From Castellaniella sp035707805 (GTDB lineage Bacteria; Pseudomonadota; Gammaproteobacteria; Burkholderiales; Burkholderiaceae_B), in the NCBI GenBank assembly GCA_035707805.1, contig DASSTS010000019.1, positions 62,001-126,000 of the forward strand: a stretch of 64,000 bases of DNA, given 5' to 3'. How positions within the stretch are numbered: the first letter of the stretch is position 1; the number at the start of each line of letters is the position of its first letter. Position numbers and translations under genes: made by a program. This document shows, in pieces, positions 44,913 to 53,125 of the stretch. Below the pieces are notes generated by a model, which was not told the DNA's origin, searched no databases, and saw only the letters and a list, made by a program, of their open reading frames with translations.

Positions 44913-45140
44913 GGGCGGGGTGTGCCGGCTGCCTGGCCGCAGGCCTTGCCCGGTTTCGGCTGCGCCGAAACTCCCCGTCCATCCGGCCCCCATCGGGGCG
45001 TTCGCCAAACGCGCGGGGCGATTCGTCCCCCGGACGAATCGCAAGCGTCCCGCTTGAGCGGTGGCTCACTTGCCTCCCCGCTGGAGACCTCCTGGACGGC
45101 GGGCGCGAAGCCTTTGCCAGGCAGCCGGCACACCCCGCCC
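44913..45140. repeat. Structured intergenic element, copy 2
   Basis: A 228-bp element with outer arms 44913-44936 / 45117-45140, perfectly complementary over 24 bp but different in sequence from copy 1. Hairpin A is GTTTCGG (44953-44959), loop CTGCG, CCGAAAC (44965-44971). Hairpin B is the 11-bp stem 45018-45028 / 45032-45042 with loop CCC. The span 44953-45109 aligns with 7834-7990 without gaps (157 bases each). Stem differences are compensatory: two pair changes in each hairpin. It fills the gap between the metC stop and the dsbA stop, so it is downstream of both. No T-run follows. Function unknown. Confidence 0.85.
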
Positions 45141-45175
45141 GGTCCGGCGCCATGCCATTGGCGTGTGCCGGACGT

Positions 45176-45799
45176 TTATTTCTTGTCCGCCAGCACCTGT
45201 TTCACCAGCTTGTCGGCCTCGTCGATCGCGCCCTGGTAGCTGCCGGTGTGCGAGGGCGAGGTCACGTAGCGGCCGCCGATCGAGAACGATGGCGTGCCGT
45301 CGATGTGATAGGACTTGGCCAGCTCGTCGGCCCGCGTGATCTTCGTCTGGACGCCGAACGAATTGAATGCGTCCGTGAATGCCGCGCGGTCCACGCCCTG
45401 CGCCGCCACCCAGTCGATGATCTCGTCGGCCTTGAAGAGCTCTTTGTTTTCCTCGTGGATCGCCTTGAACACGGCGTCGTGCAGATCCAGGCGGCCGACG
45501 GCTTCCAGCGCGTAATAGAGCTTTTGCAGGTCTTTCATGCTGGCATTGAAGGCCACCGGGACGCCCTTGAACACCACCGAATCCGGCAGCGTCTTGCGCC
45601 ATTTGACCACCAGCGGCTCGATTTTCGCGCAGTGCGGGCAGGTGTAGGCGAAGAACTCCAGGACTTCGACCTTGCCCGGGGTGTCGGACGGCTGGACCGG
45701 ATCCAGCGTGTCGAACGGCGCCGCGTGCGCGGGCGACAGGGCCAGGGCGGCCAGACCCAGCAGCAGGCCGGAAGCAAAGCGGGAAAACAAGGCGCTCAT
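45176..45799 (-). CDS. dsbA: Thiol:disulfide interchange protein DsbA
   Basis: 207-residue periplasmic oxidase that introduces disulfide bonds into exported proteins. The signal peptide covers residues 1-26, ending SPAHA-APF. The active site CPHC is at 54-57 (FAYTCPHCAKIEP), and the cis-Pro loop TPSFSIGGRYV lies late in the chain. The start is the ATG at 45799 (MSALFSRFAS), with GGAG upstream; an in-frame extension to 45949 overlaps the SPOR gene and hides the signal peptide. The order argS-SPOR-dsbA on one strand is typical of Bordetella relatives. Confidence 0.94.
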   Translation of the reverse strand: MSALFSRFASGLLLGLAALALSPAHAAPFDTLDPVQPSDTPGKVEVLEFFAYTCPHCAKIEPLVVKWRKTLPDSVVFKGVPVAFNASMKDLQKLYYALEAVGRLDLHDAVFKAIHEENKELFKADEIIDWVAAQGVDRAAFTDAFNSFGVQTKITRADELAKSYHIDGTPSFSIGGRYVTSPSHTGSYQGAIDEADKLVKQVLADKK

Positions 45800-45908
45800 G
45801 ATCGTGAAACTCCAAAAAATCCACAGGGACCGTGATCTTGGATCACTATAACCAGATCCGGTTCCCTGCTGCGTGAATCCGGCCCGGCCGCGGCGTGCGG
45901 CCCGGGTC

Positions 45909-46622
45909 TCAGGGGCGGACGACGGACGACTCGATCTTTTCGTCGCCAAGTTTGGTGCGCGCCCGGTTCATTTCGTCGATCCCCTTGAAGGGGCCGACAC
46001 GCACCCGGTTGATGGGCGCGCCGTTGGATTCGCCTTCTTCGACGCGCACCGGCAGGCCCAGCAGCACGACCCGGGCCAGCATCGCCTGGGCCTCGGATTT
46101 CGAGCGGAATGCGCCGGTCTGCAGGAAATACGTCGTCTGCGTATTGGCCGCGGGCTTGTTGGCGGGCGGCGGCGGAGGCGGCAGGGGCAGGCTGGCCGGC
46201 TTGCCGGCCGCGTCCTGCGGCTTGGCGGGCGCCGCCTGCGTGACCCCCGGCGCGGGCTTCTGGGGCTGCGTGCCCGGTGCGTCCAGCCCGGCGATGATCT
46301 GGCCGATGGCGTCGGACAGCGGGTTATCGGGCTGGCCCGGCTCGGGCGCCGATCCCGGCGGATTGAGGGAACTGCCTCCCTGGGCCGGCGTACGCGTGCC
46401 GGCGGGGCCGTCCTTGCCGTACAGGGCGATGTTCGGGTCCGGCGCGTTGTTCACGTCCGGCAGCAGGGTGGCCGGCGTGCTGCGGCTGGCCTTGTCCTTG
46501 AAGGGCATGGGCGCCTTGGTGACGAACAGCGCCACCGCCACGGCCGCCGCCACCCCCAGCACCATGCCCAGGACCAGGCCGAACCACGCGCCTCCGGAAG
46601 TCTTTTTCTTGCGGGTCGCCAT
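45909..46622 (-). CDS. SPOR domain-containing membrane protein
   Basis: 237 residues. A short basic cytoplasmic start (MATRKKKTSGG) is followed by one transmembrane segment at about 12-36, a Pro/Ala-rich periplasmic linker, and a C-terminal SPOR domain (YFLQTGAFRSKSEAQAML...RVRVGPF). SPOR domains bind denuded peptidoglycan at the division septum, so this is an FtsN-like or accessory cell-envelope protein. It begins 3 bases after the argS stop and is probably co-transcribed with argS and dsbA. Confidence 0.9.
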   Translation of the reverse strand: MATRKKKTSGGAWFGLVLGMVLGVAAAVAVALFVTKAPMPFKDKASRSTPATLLPDVNNAPDPNIALYGKDGPAGTRTPAQGGSSLNPPGSAPEPGQPDNPLSDAIGQIIAGLDAPGTQPQKPAPGVTQAAPAKPQDAAGKPASLPLPPPPPPANKPAANTQTTYFLQTGAFRSKSEAQAMLARVVLLGLPVRVEEGESNGAPINRVRVGPFKGIDEMNRARTKLGDEKIESSVVRP

Positions 46623-46625
46623 GGT

Positions 46626-48308
46626 CTACATCCGTTCCGGGGCGCTGACCCCGAGCAGGCCCAGGCCGTTGGCAATGACCTGGGCGGTGGCCCCCGCCAG
46701 CCGCAGGCGGGCCGCCCCCAGGGCCGGGTCGTCCACCAGGATGCGCTCGGCGTTGTACCAGGCGTGGAAATCCGCCGCGCAGTCGCGCAGCCAGAATGCC
46801 AGCTGGTGGGGGGCGAGTTCGTGGGCGGCCTGCGTCAGCACGCCGGGATATTCGGCCAGGCGCTGCAGCAGGGTGATTTCCGTGGGCGCCGTCAGCAGGG
46901 CCGGGTCGGCGGATCCGGCCTGGCTGGCCGCGTCGTGCTGGCGCAGCAGGGAATGGATGCGGGCGTGGGCGTACTGGATGTAGTAGACCGGGTTTTCCTC
47001 GCTGTGCGACAGGGCCAGGTCGATGTCGAAGACGAATTCCGAATCGGCCCGGCGCTGGGCCAGGAAGAAGCGCACGGCGTCGCGCCCGACCCAGTCGATC
47101 AGGTCGCGCAGCGTGACGTAGCTGCCCGCGCGCTTGGAGATCTTGACCTCGGCGCCGTCGCGCATCACGCGCACCATCTTGTGCAGCACGTAGGCGGGGT
47201 AGTCGGCCGGGATGCCCAGGCCCAGGCCTTGCAGGCCGGCGCGCACCCGGGCGATCGTGCCGTGGTGGTCGGTGCCCTGGATGTTGATGGCGTGGTGGAA
47301 GCCGCGTTCCCATTTGGCCACGTGGTAGGCCACGTCCGGCACGAAATAGGTGTAGCCGCCCTCGGACTTGCGCATCACGCGGTCCTTGTCGTCGCCCGTG
47401 CCGAGCTCGGTGGTGCGCAGCCACAGCGCGCCGTCCTGCTCGTAGGTATGGCCGGCGTCGACCAGGGCCTGCACGGTGCGCTCGACGCGTCCGCTGGTGT
47501 AGAGCGAGCTTTCCAGGTAGTAGTTGTCGAAGCGCAGGTCGAAGGCCTGCAGGTCCAGGTCCTGCTCGCGGCGCAGGTAGGCCACGGCAAACCGCCGGAT
47601 GGCGTCCAGGTCGTCCACGTCGCCGTCGGCCTGGATGGGATCGCCGTCGCTGGCCTGCACGGTGGCGCGCGCCAGGTAGTCCTTGGCGATGTCGGCGATG
47701 TATTCGCCCTTGTAGCCGTCCGCGGGGAAGGCGGGGTCGTCCGGCTCGACGCCCCGGGCGCGGGCCTGCACGCTGACGGCCAGGTTGTGGATCTGGTTGC
47801 CGGCGTCGTTGTAGTAGAACTCGCGGCTGACCTGGGCGCCCTGGGTGGCGAACAGGCGGCAGATCGAATCGCCCAGGGCCGCCTGGCGGGCATGGCCGAC
47901 GTGCAGCGGCCCGGTCGGGTTGGCGGAGACGAATTCCACCAGGATGCGTTCCTGGGTGGCGGGGCGGTGGCCGTAGCGGCCGCCCTGGGACTGGATCACG
48001 TCCAGCACGGCCTGGTGGGCCGCAGCCGACAGGCGGAAATTGATGAATCCGGGGCCGGCGACCTCGGCCTGGGCGATGAGGCCGGCGGCGGCCGGCTGGG
48101 CCATCACGGCCTCGACGATGGACTGGGCGAGTTCGCGGGGGTTGCGGCGCGCGCTGCGGGCGGCCTGCATGGCGACGTTGCACGCCACGTCGCCGTGGGC
48201 GGCGACCTTGGGGCGTTCCAGGGTGATGTCCAGGTCGGCGCCCGGGATCAGGGTGTCGAGCGCCGTGCGCAATAGGGAAATGAGCTGGGTGGTTTGCTCT
48301 GGTAGCAT
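46626..48308 (-). CDS. argS: Arginyl-tRNA synthetase
   Basis: 560-residue class I synthetase. It contains the N-terminal Add1 domain, the HIGH-type motif in SANPTGPLHVGHARQAALGD, the KMSKS-like KISKRAGSYVTL, and the C-terminal anticodon-binding domain ending QVIANGLGLLGVSAPERM. The start is the ATG at 48308 (MLPEQTTQLISLL), giving the usual length; an ATG at 48353 would add unconserved residues. Confidence 0.96.
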   Translation of the reverse strand: MLPEQTTQLISLLRTALDTLIPGADLDITLERPKVAAHGDVACNVAMQAARSARRNPRELAQSIVEAVMAQPAAAGLIAQAEVAGPGFINFRLSAAAHQAVLDVIQSQGGRYGHRPATQERILVEFVSANPTGPLHVGHARQAALGDSICRLFATQGAQVSREFYYNDAGNQIHNLAVSVQARARGVEPDDPAFPADGYKGEYIADIAKDYLARATVQASDGDPIQADGDVDDLDAIRRFAVAYLRREQDLDLQAFDLRFDNYYLESSLYTSGRVERTVQALVDAGHTYEQDGALWLRTTELGTGDDKDRVMRKSEGGYTYFVPDVAYHVAKWERGFHHAINIQGTDHHGTIARVRAGLQGLGLGIPADYPAYVLHKMVRVMRDGAEVKISKRAGSYVTLRDLIDWVGRDAVRFFLAQRRADSEFVFDIDLALSHSEENPVYYIQYAHARIHSLLRQHDAASQAGSADPALLTAPTEITLLQRLAEYPGVLTQAAHELAPHQLAFWLRDCAADFHAWYNAERILVDDPALGAARLRLAGATAQVIANGLGLLGVSAPERM

Positions 48309-48392
48309 GACTGAATGGTGATCGGTGAGGGCGGCATCCGGCATGGCGCGCACGCCCTTGCCGCCCGAGGCATCCGAAATGATAGCCCGATT

Positions 48393-51300
48393 TCAGGGCT
48401 GCCGTGGGGGGCCGGCCATGCCGGGCAGGCCCAGCTGCGATTCCAGCCAGGCGCCATAGCCCCGCATGTCCACGGCGCCGGCCACCTCGCTGGCGCTCCA
48501 TTCCCAGCCCGCCGTGCGCTGGATGAAGGCCTCGAACACCGCTCGCTGGGCGGCGCCCAGGCGGCTGTCGGCGCCCTGCGGCCCCAGCGGGCGGGTCTGC
48601 GCGTCCTGGATGACGCGGTCGCCGCCGGCCAGGCGCTGGGCAGGGCTGCGGGCGTCGTGCAGCCAGGGGCGCGTGACCTCCCGGTCGGCGGCCGCCAGCG
48701 GATCCAGGGGCAGCAGGGCGGCCAGCGCCTGCCAGCGCATCCAGTTCAAGGCCACGTCCGACAGGTCGCCGTCGTCCACGGGCCGGCCCTGCTCGTCCAG
48801 CAGCAGGCCGCCGCCGATGTCGGCATGGGCGCCGATGAAGGGCGCCTCGACCGTGTTGGCCGAGCCCTCGCTGCCGGCCGAGACCAGGGGAAACAGGCTG
48901 CGCAGCTCGTGCAGGGCCACGGCGTGGGCCACCCAGCTCCAGGCGCCGCCGATACCCAGGTCGAAGCCGGCATTGGCCGCGCCCAGCAGGCCGAACTGCG
49001 CCACGGTGTCGAACAGGCCCAGGAAACGCAGATCCACGCACAGGCCGATGGTCCCGCGCAGCGGATCGTCGTAGGAGAACCAGCCGTTGCGGGTCTGGCG
49101 GGCGATGCGGTTGGCGAAATCCCGCGCCAGCGCCGCGCCCCGGGAATAGCCCAGGATGTCGATGGGCACCGGCGCGGCCGAGCCCTGCGCGCGCTGCAGC
49201 GCGTTCATCAGCGACTGCCATTGATTGCGCAGGATCTGGCCGCTGCTGGCGGCCGTGACGGCGTCCCAGTCCGTATACAGGTTGTTGCCCGGACCGGCAT
49301 GATAGAAGCTCGGGCCGTCCGCGTAGGCCTGGGCCAGTTTCCAGACGTTGCTGCGGTTGGCGCGGCCGTAGCGGGTGCCGTCGAAGGCCAGCAGGATCAG
49401 GCCCAGCGGATCGGCATGGCGCATCGGCTGCTGCGCCGCGTAGCCCAGGGCCTGCTGTCCGGGCTCGGGGCCCAGGGGGTCGGGCTCGAGGTAGTGCCCC
49501 CGCCGCGGCAGGTAGGTGCGGAACAGATTGTCGTGCCAGCCGGTGGCCGGGTCCTCGTCCTGGCCCGGCAGGCGCAGCGGCAGCGCCAGGTCGCCCGACA
49601 GCCGGGTCGCCCGGCCCAGGGCGTCGTAGCTCGCCGCCCAGCGGACGGCGCGGCGCGCGTCGGTCGCCAGCACGGGGGCGCCCAGCAGGTCGGCATGCAC
49701 GTAGAAGAGCTGCGTGCGCCCCTGTCCGTCGGTGCGCAACAGGCCCACCGGCGCATCCAGGGCATAGAGATAGCGTTCGCTGACGCCGAACCGGGGCGCG
49801 GCAGCGCCGGACGCCGGCGCGGGGGGCCGGATCCACCGGGCCGCCAGGCGGTTGTCCAGGTAGTAGCGCTCGATTTCCTGCGTGGCGCTGCGTTGGCGGA
49901 TCTGCTGGCCGCGCGCATTGTAGGTATAGCGCGCCAGCGGGCGGCCGTCCTGAGAGACCTCCGCCAGCCGCCGCTGGGCCTGATGGCGCAGGACGCGCGG
50001 GCCGATGGACAGCGGCAGGCCGGAGGGATCCCGGGTAATGGCCGGCATCCCGGCAGGCTCCGGCGACGGCTCGTCTCTCCCGGACGATGGCCGGCCGGCC
50101 ACGGCGCGCCCGCGCAGGCCGCCATCCTCGGCCCAGGCCAGCCAGGATGCTGACTCCATGTCCGTATCCGTATCCGCGTGTGCGTTTGCAGAGGCCACAG
50201 TACGTGCAGAGGCCGCGGTGGCGGTCGCGGGTCGGCTGGACGGGTCCCCGCCCGGACCTGCGCCGCCCCCCGGCTGGCCGGCGCGCGCTTGGTGGCCGAT
50301 CAGGCGGTCCTGCGCATCGTAGGCGAAGTCCCGGATCCGCAAGGCGCCGGGGCGGCCGCGGACCGAGCGCCGGACCCGGCCGCGCGCGTCGTGCCAGCGC
50401 CGTTCCCCCCACAGCACCCGCCCCCCGTCCGACAGCACCAGCAGGTCGGCGCGGCCATCGGGGCCGGCCCGGGTCTGCAGGTGCAGGCCGTTGCCATAGC
50501 GGTAGCCCGGCCGGCCGGGGACAGTCTCGATCACCGGATGCCGCGCGCCGTCCCGCGATTCCCAGTCCATCCGCACCAGGCGGCCGTCATCCGACCAGCG
50601 GTAGTGCAGCGCCCCGCCTTCGGGCAGCGTGTGCCGCAGCAGGCGGCCGTGCCGGTCGTGGGCGAAACTTTCCCGGTACTGCAGCGCGCCGTCGGGGTGC
50701 GGGCGACGGATGTCGCGGCCGCGCAGCCGGCCCTCGTCGTCGTAGTCCAGGTATTCGGTTTCCGCCGGGTGTTCCAGGCGGCGCAGCCGCCGCCCGTGCC
50801 ACCCCAGCGTGATCGGGACCTCGGCCTTGCCGGGCCCGGTGTGGCGCAGTCCGGCCGGGCGGCCCGTCGCGTCGAATTGCAGATCCAGCCGGTCTCCGTT
50901 GGCGTAGGACAGCCTCAGCAGCCGGCCATCGGGGGCATAGGCGGCGCCCGTCGCGCCGGTCAGGGCGCTGAACCATCCGGTGCGCCGGCCGGCCTCGTCG
51001 TAGTCCAGGCGCAGCCCCGGCCAGCCCCCCTGCGCCCGGCCCAGCCGGCGGATGCGGCCGTCTGGCGCGCGGTCGATGCGCAGTCCGTCCAGCGCGGCCA
51101 GGCGGCCCCGCGCGTCGCGCCGGACGCCGGCCCCCTCCGTGGCGGTGTCCGTCCCGTAGCCCAGTTCCAGGCGCCCGGCCGTCCGGCCTCGCGGGCCCGG
51201 CATGGCGAGGGTGACCCGGCCGGCCCGGTCGTAGGACCAACTGCGGGCCCGCCACTGACGCCCGCCAGCGTCCTGCAGCGTGATGCCGGTGATCGCCCCG

Positions 51301-52274
51301 GCGTGCCCCGACTGGTGGGCGGGTTCGTAGTGATAGCGGCGCTGCATGCCGTCGGGCCGGCGCACTGCCAGCAGCCGGGCGGCCCGGGGCGCCGGCGTCC
51401 CGCCGGGCTGGCTGTCGCCCGGCCGGCCGGCGGGAGGCGACGCGGCATCGGCGTCGTGCATGTAGCGGAATGTCCCCCGCGGCGTGTGCAGGGCCTCCAG
51501 CAGCGGCCGTCCGGACCGGTTCGCATATTCCAGCCGCAGATGCCGGTTCTCCCGGCGGATCCGGGCGAGCAGGCCGGCGAAGGGGCCGTCGGCGGTGTAT
51601 TCCAGGTGCGTGGCCGCGCGCCCCGGCAGGATCAGCGTGCGCAGCCGGCCCTCGGCGTCGAAGTCCAGCCGCTGTCCGTCTTCGCCCTGCCAGACAAAGT
51701 CGATGGCCGCCCGTGGCGCCGGGATGCCGGCGCGCGCCCAGGGCCCGCCCCCGGCCGGGATGCGCATCCAGGCCGAGGCCGCCGGCAGGATCCGTCCCTC
51801 GCCGGCCCGGACCGAGCGCCCGTCGCCGCCGTAGCGCGGGCGGCGGCCGTCGGCCAGCCGCAGGCGCCAGCCCGTCCTCTCGCGCAGCAGCCTGATGTCG
51901 TATTCGCTCGTCCAGCCAGACCCCAGGGGGCCGGCCTGCGGGCCGCCGGAGCGGTACAGGCGGACGAAACCGGGCAGCGCCCCATCAAGGGATTCGGGGA
52001 GATCGATCTCGCGCAGGAACTTTTCGCCGCTGGACCGATGGACCGGATTGCCGATGCCGGTATCCAGGTCGGGCTCGCGGGTGGGGCCCGGGCCGGCGCT
52101 GGCGCCGCAGGGCGGCAGGCTGCCCGGCGGGGTCTCGGGCGCCAGGCAGGTCAGGGCGGGGGCCGCGGGCGCTGCCGGCGGCCATCCCGCCATCGGTCCG
52201 CACAACAGGAAAAGGCCCGCGGCCAGACACGGACGGCGGGGTCGAAAGCGGCATGGGCCGCGGCTCTCGGGCAT
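48393..52274 (-). CDS. Exported RHS-repeat protein with C-terminal Tle1-like (DUF2235) lipase domain
   Basis: 1293 residues. A signal peptide covers about residues 1-39, ending AAPA-LTCLAP. A DUF6531-like start follows (NPVHRSSGEKFLREIDL), then many RHS/YD repeats forming a shell, and a conserved core end at DPLGL (Asp about 955). The last 338 residues are a DUF2235 alpha/beta-hydrolase: FDGTRYG, nucleophile GYSRGAA (Ser about 1044), LGLFDTVA (Asp about 1089), AHADIGGG (His about 1150), matching type VI phospholipase effector Tle1 domains. This layout is that of a polymorphic toxin, but there is no PAAR domain, vgrG or evident immunity gene nearby. The ATG at 52274 follows AGAGGAG. Confidence 0.87.
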   Translation of the reverse strand: MPESRGPCRFRPRRPCLAAGLFLLCGPMAGWPPAAPAAPALTCLAPETPPGSLPPCGASAGPGPTREPDLDTGIGNPVHRSSGEKFLREIDLPESLDGALPGFVRLYRSGGPQAGPLGSGWTSEYDIRLLRERTGWRLRLADGRRPRYGGDGRSVRAGEGRILPAASAWMRIPAGGGPWARAGIPAPRAAIDFVWQGEDGQRLDFDAEGRLRTLILPGRAATHLEYTADGPFAGLLARIRRENRHLRLEYANRSGRPLLEALHTPRGTFRYMHDADAASPPAGRPGDSQPGGTPAPRAARLLAVRRPDGMQRRYHYEPAHQSGHAGAITGITLQDAGGRQWRARSWSYDRAGRVTLAMPGPRGRTAGRLELGYGTDTATEGAGVRRDARGRLAALDGLRIDRAPDGRIRRLGRAQGGWPGLRLDYDEAGRRTGWFSALTGATGAAYAPDGRLLRLSYANGDRLDLQFDATGRPAGLRHTGPGKAEVPITLGWHGRRLRRLEHPAETEYLDYDDEGRLRGRDIRRPHPDGALQYRESFAHDRHGRLLRHTLPEGGALHYRWSDDGRLVRMDWESRDGARHPVIETVPGRPGYRYGNGLHLQTRAGPDGRADLLVLSDGGRVLWGERRWHDARGRVRRSVRGRPGALRIRDFAYDAQDRLIGHQARAGQPGGGAGPGGDPSSRPATATAASARTVASANAHADTDTDMESASWLAWAEDGGLRGRAVAGRPSSGRDEPSPEPAGMPAITRDPSGLPLSIGPRVLRHQAQRRLAEVSQDGRPLARYTYNARGQQIRQRSATQEIERYYLDNRLAARWIRPPAPASGAAAPRFGVSERYLYALDAPVGLLRTDGQGRTQLFYVHADLLGAPVLATDARRAVRWAASYDALGRATRLSGDLALPLRLPGQDEDPATGWHDNLFRTYLPRRGHYLEPDPLGPEPGQQALGYAAQQPMRHADPLGLILLAFDGTRYGRANRSNVWKLAQAYADGPSFYHAGPGNNLYTDWDAVTAASSGQILRNQWQSLMNALQRAQGSAAPVPIDILGYSRGAALARDFANRIARQTRNGWFSYDDPLRGTIGLCVDLRFLGLFDTVAQFGLLGAANAGFDLGIGGAWSWVAHAVALHELRSLFPLVSAGSEGSANTVEAPFIGAHADIGGGLLLDEQGRPVDDGDLSDVALNWMRWQALAALLPLDPLAAADREVTRPWLHDARSPAQRLAGGDRVIQDAQTRPLGPQGADSRLGAAQRAVFEAFIQRTAGWEWSASEVAGAVDMRGYGAWLESQLGLPGMAGPPRQP

Positions 52275-52366
52275 GGTCGGCTCCTCTGGAAGCCGGATAT
52301 TCTCCGGCTTGGCAGGGGGTCGAACTTGGGTTAGTGTACGGATATGTCCACTGCGGAAAACCCACC

Positions 52367-52711
52367 ATGCTCATTCTGTTTCAGTCGAAATCGGCTGCCG
52401 AAGTCCTGATGTTCGCCCAGCACGCCAGGCCCATCCTGGTCGCCGCGGGCAAGCACTTCGACACGCCCGACCTGCCTGAACGGGGCGTGATCACCCGGGA
52501 CCAGCTCGACGCCGCGATCGCGGGCATCGAATCCCTGGTGGCCTCCGACAGCAGCCAGCAAGACCATGACGGCGATCACGATGACGCGACCGAGCACCCC
52601 ATCGCCCAGCACGTGGGCATGCGCCGGCGCGCCTGGCCGCTGCTGGCCATGCTGCGCCTGGCCCGCGAAAAGCACGAGGACGTCACCTGGGGTCCCGCCC
52701 CCATCTGGTAA
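52367..52711 (+). CDS. DUF1840 family protein
   Basis: 114-residue cytoplasmic protein starting MLILFQSKSAAEVLMF. It has a His/Asp-rich middle (QDHDGDHDD) and ends WPLLAMLRLAREKHEDVTWG, the pattern of the betaproteobacterial DUF1840 family. Function unknown. The His/Asp cluster could bind metal but is not conserved enough to argue. The start is the ATG at 52367; upstream in-frame sequence overlaps the RHS gene's 5' end. It forms a pair with the next gene, 12 bases apart. Confidence 0.8.
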   Translation: MLILFQSKSAAEVLMFAQHARPILVAAGKHFDTPDLPERGVITRDQLDAAIAGIESLVASDSSQQDHDGDHDDATEHPIAQHVGMRRRAWPLLAMLRLAREKHEDVTWGPAPIW

Positions 52712-52723
52712 GGACAGCACGCC

Positions 52724-53041
52724 ATGCAGGGTCATGTGATCATCGTGTTCGACGCGCAGCGCTCGCTGGAGCTCGCGGTCGATGTGCCGGTGGATGCCGG
52801 GCAGGCGCAGGCCGCCCGGGCGTGGTTCGAACAGCGCTGGGAATCCCTGGGCTGCGAGCCGCTGCGGGTCAGCGGCAAGGTACTGCTGCTCGACAAGATC
52901 CTGGGGGTGGCCGACGCGCTGGGCTATCGCGCCCTGTCGTCCCAGGCCGACGTGGCCCGCGAATTCGCCGGGCATGCCGTTCAGGCATTGGAAAAGCCCC
53001 GGATCACGGTGGACCTTCCGGGGCTTGCGATCGTGTATTGA
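52724..53041 (+). CDS. Small conserved-type protein of unknown function
   Basis: 105 residues with good coding character. It starts MQGHVIIVFDAQRSLELAVDV and has no membrane segment or signal peptide. I do not recognise the family. It lies 12 bases after the DUF1840 gene with its own GGACAG upstream. Its last codons include the inverted repeat that probably terminates leuA on the other strand, so the 3' end is dual-use sequence. Confidence 0.65.
   Translation: MQGHVIIVFDAQRSLELAVDVPVDAGQAQAARAWFEQRWESLGCEPLRVSGKVLLLDKILGVADALGYRALSSQADVAREFAGHAVQALEKPRITVDLPGLAIVY
52995..53027 (-). terminator. Terminator of leuA inside the 3' end of the convergent gene
   Basis: AAGCCCCGG (52995-53003) pairs with CCGGGGCTT (53019-53027). 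Read on the minus strand, the second arm ends CCGGGGCTTTTCC, a GC-rich stem followed by a T-run. It lies about 100 bases after the leuA stop, within the coding end of the opposite gene. Confidence 0.7.
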
Positions 53042-53125
53042 TCGGCCCGTCGGGGCGGCCTCGCCGGGTAGGCGGGGCGTTCACCGAACGGGCGGGCGGG
53101 TCGATGTTCCCTGGACCGGACGGCC

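Noticed and set aside
44553..45153. Minus-strand frames over metC and element copy 2
   Set aside because: They overlap the well-supported metC gene and owe their similarity to copy 1 to the shared structured element.
46324..50412. A 1362-residue minus-strand open frame
   Set aside because: It is out of frame over argS, the SPOR gene and part of the RHS gene, which all have clear conserved proteins; the composition is a GC-rich shadow.
48393..52274. Part of a type VI secretion cluster
   Set aside because: No vgrG, hcp, PAAR or tss genes occur in the window and the protein has a Sec signal peptide.
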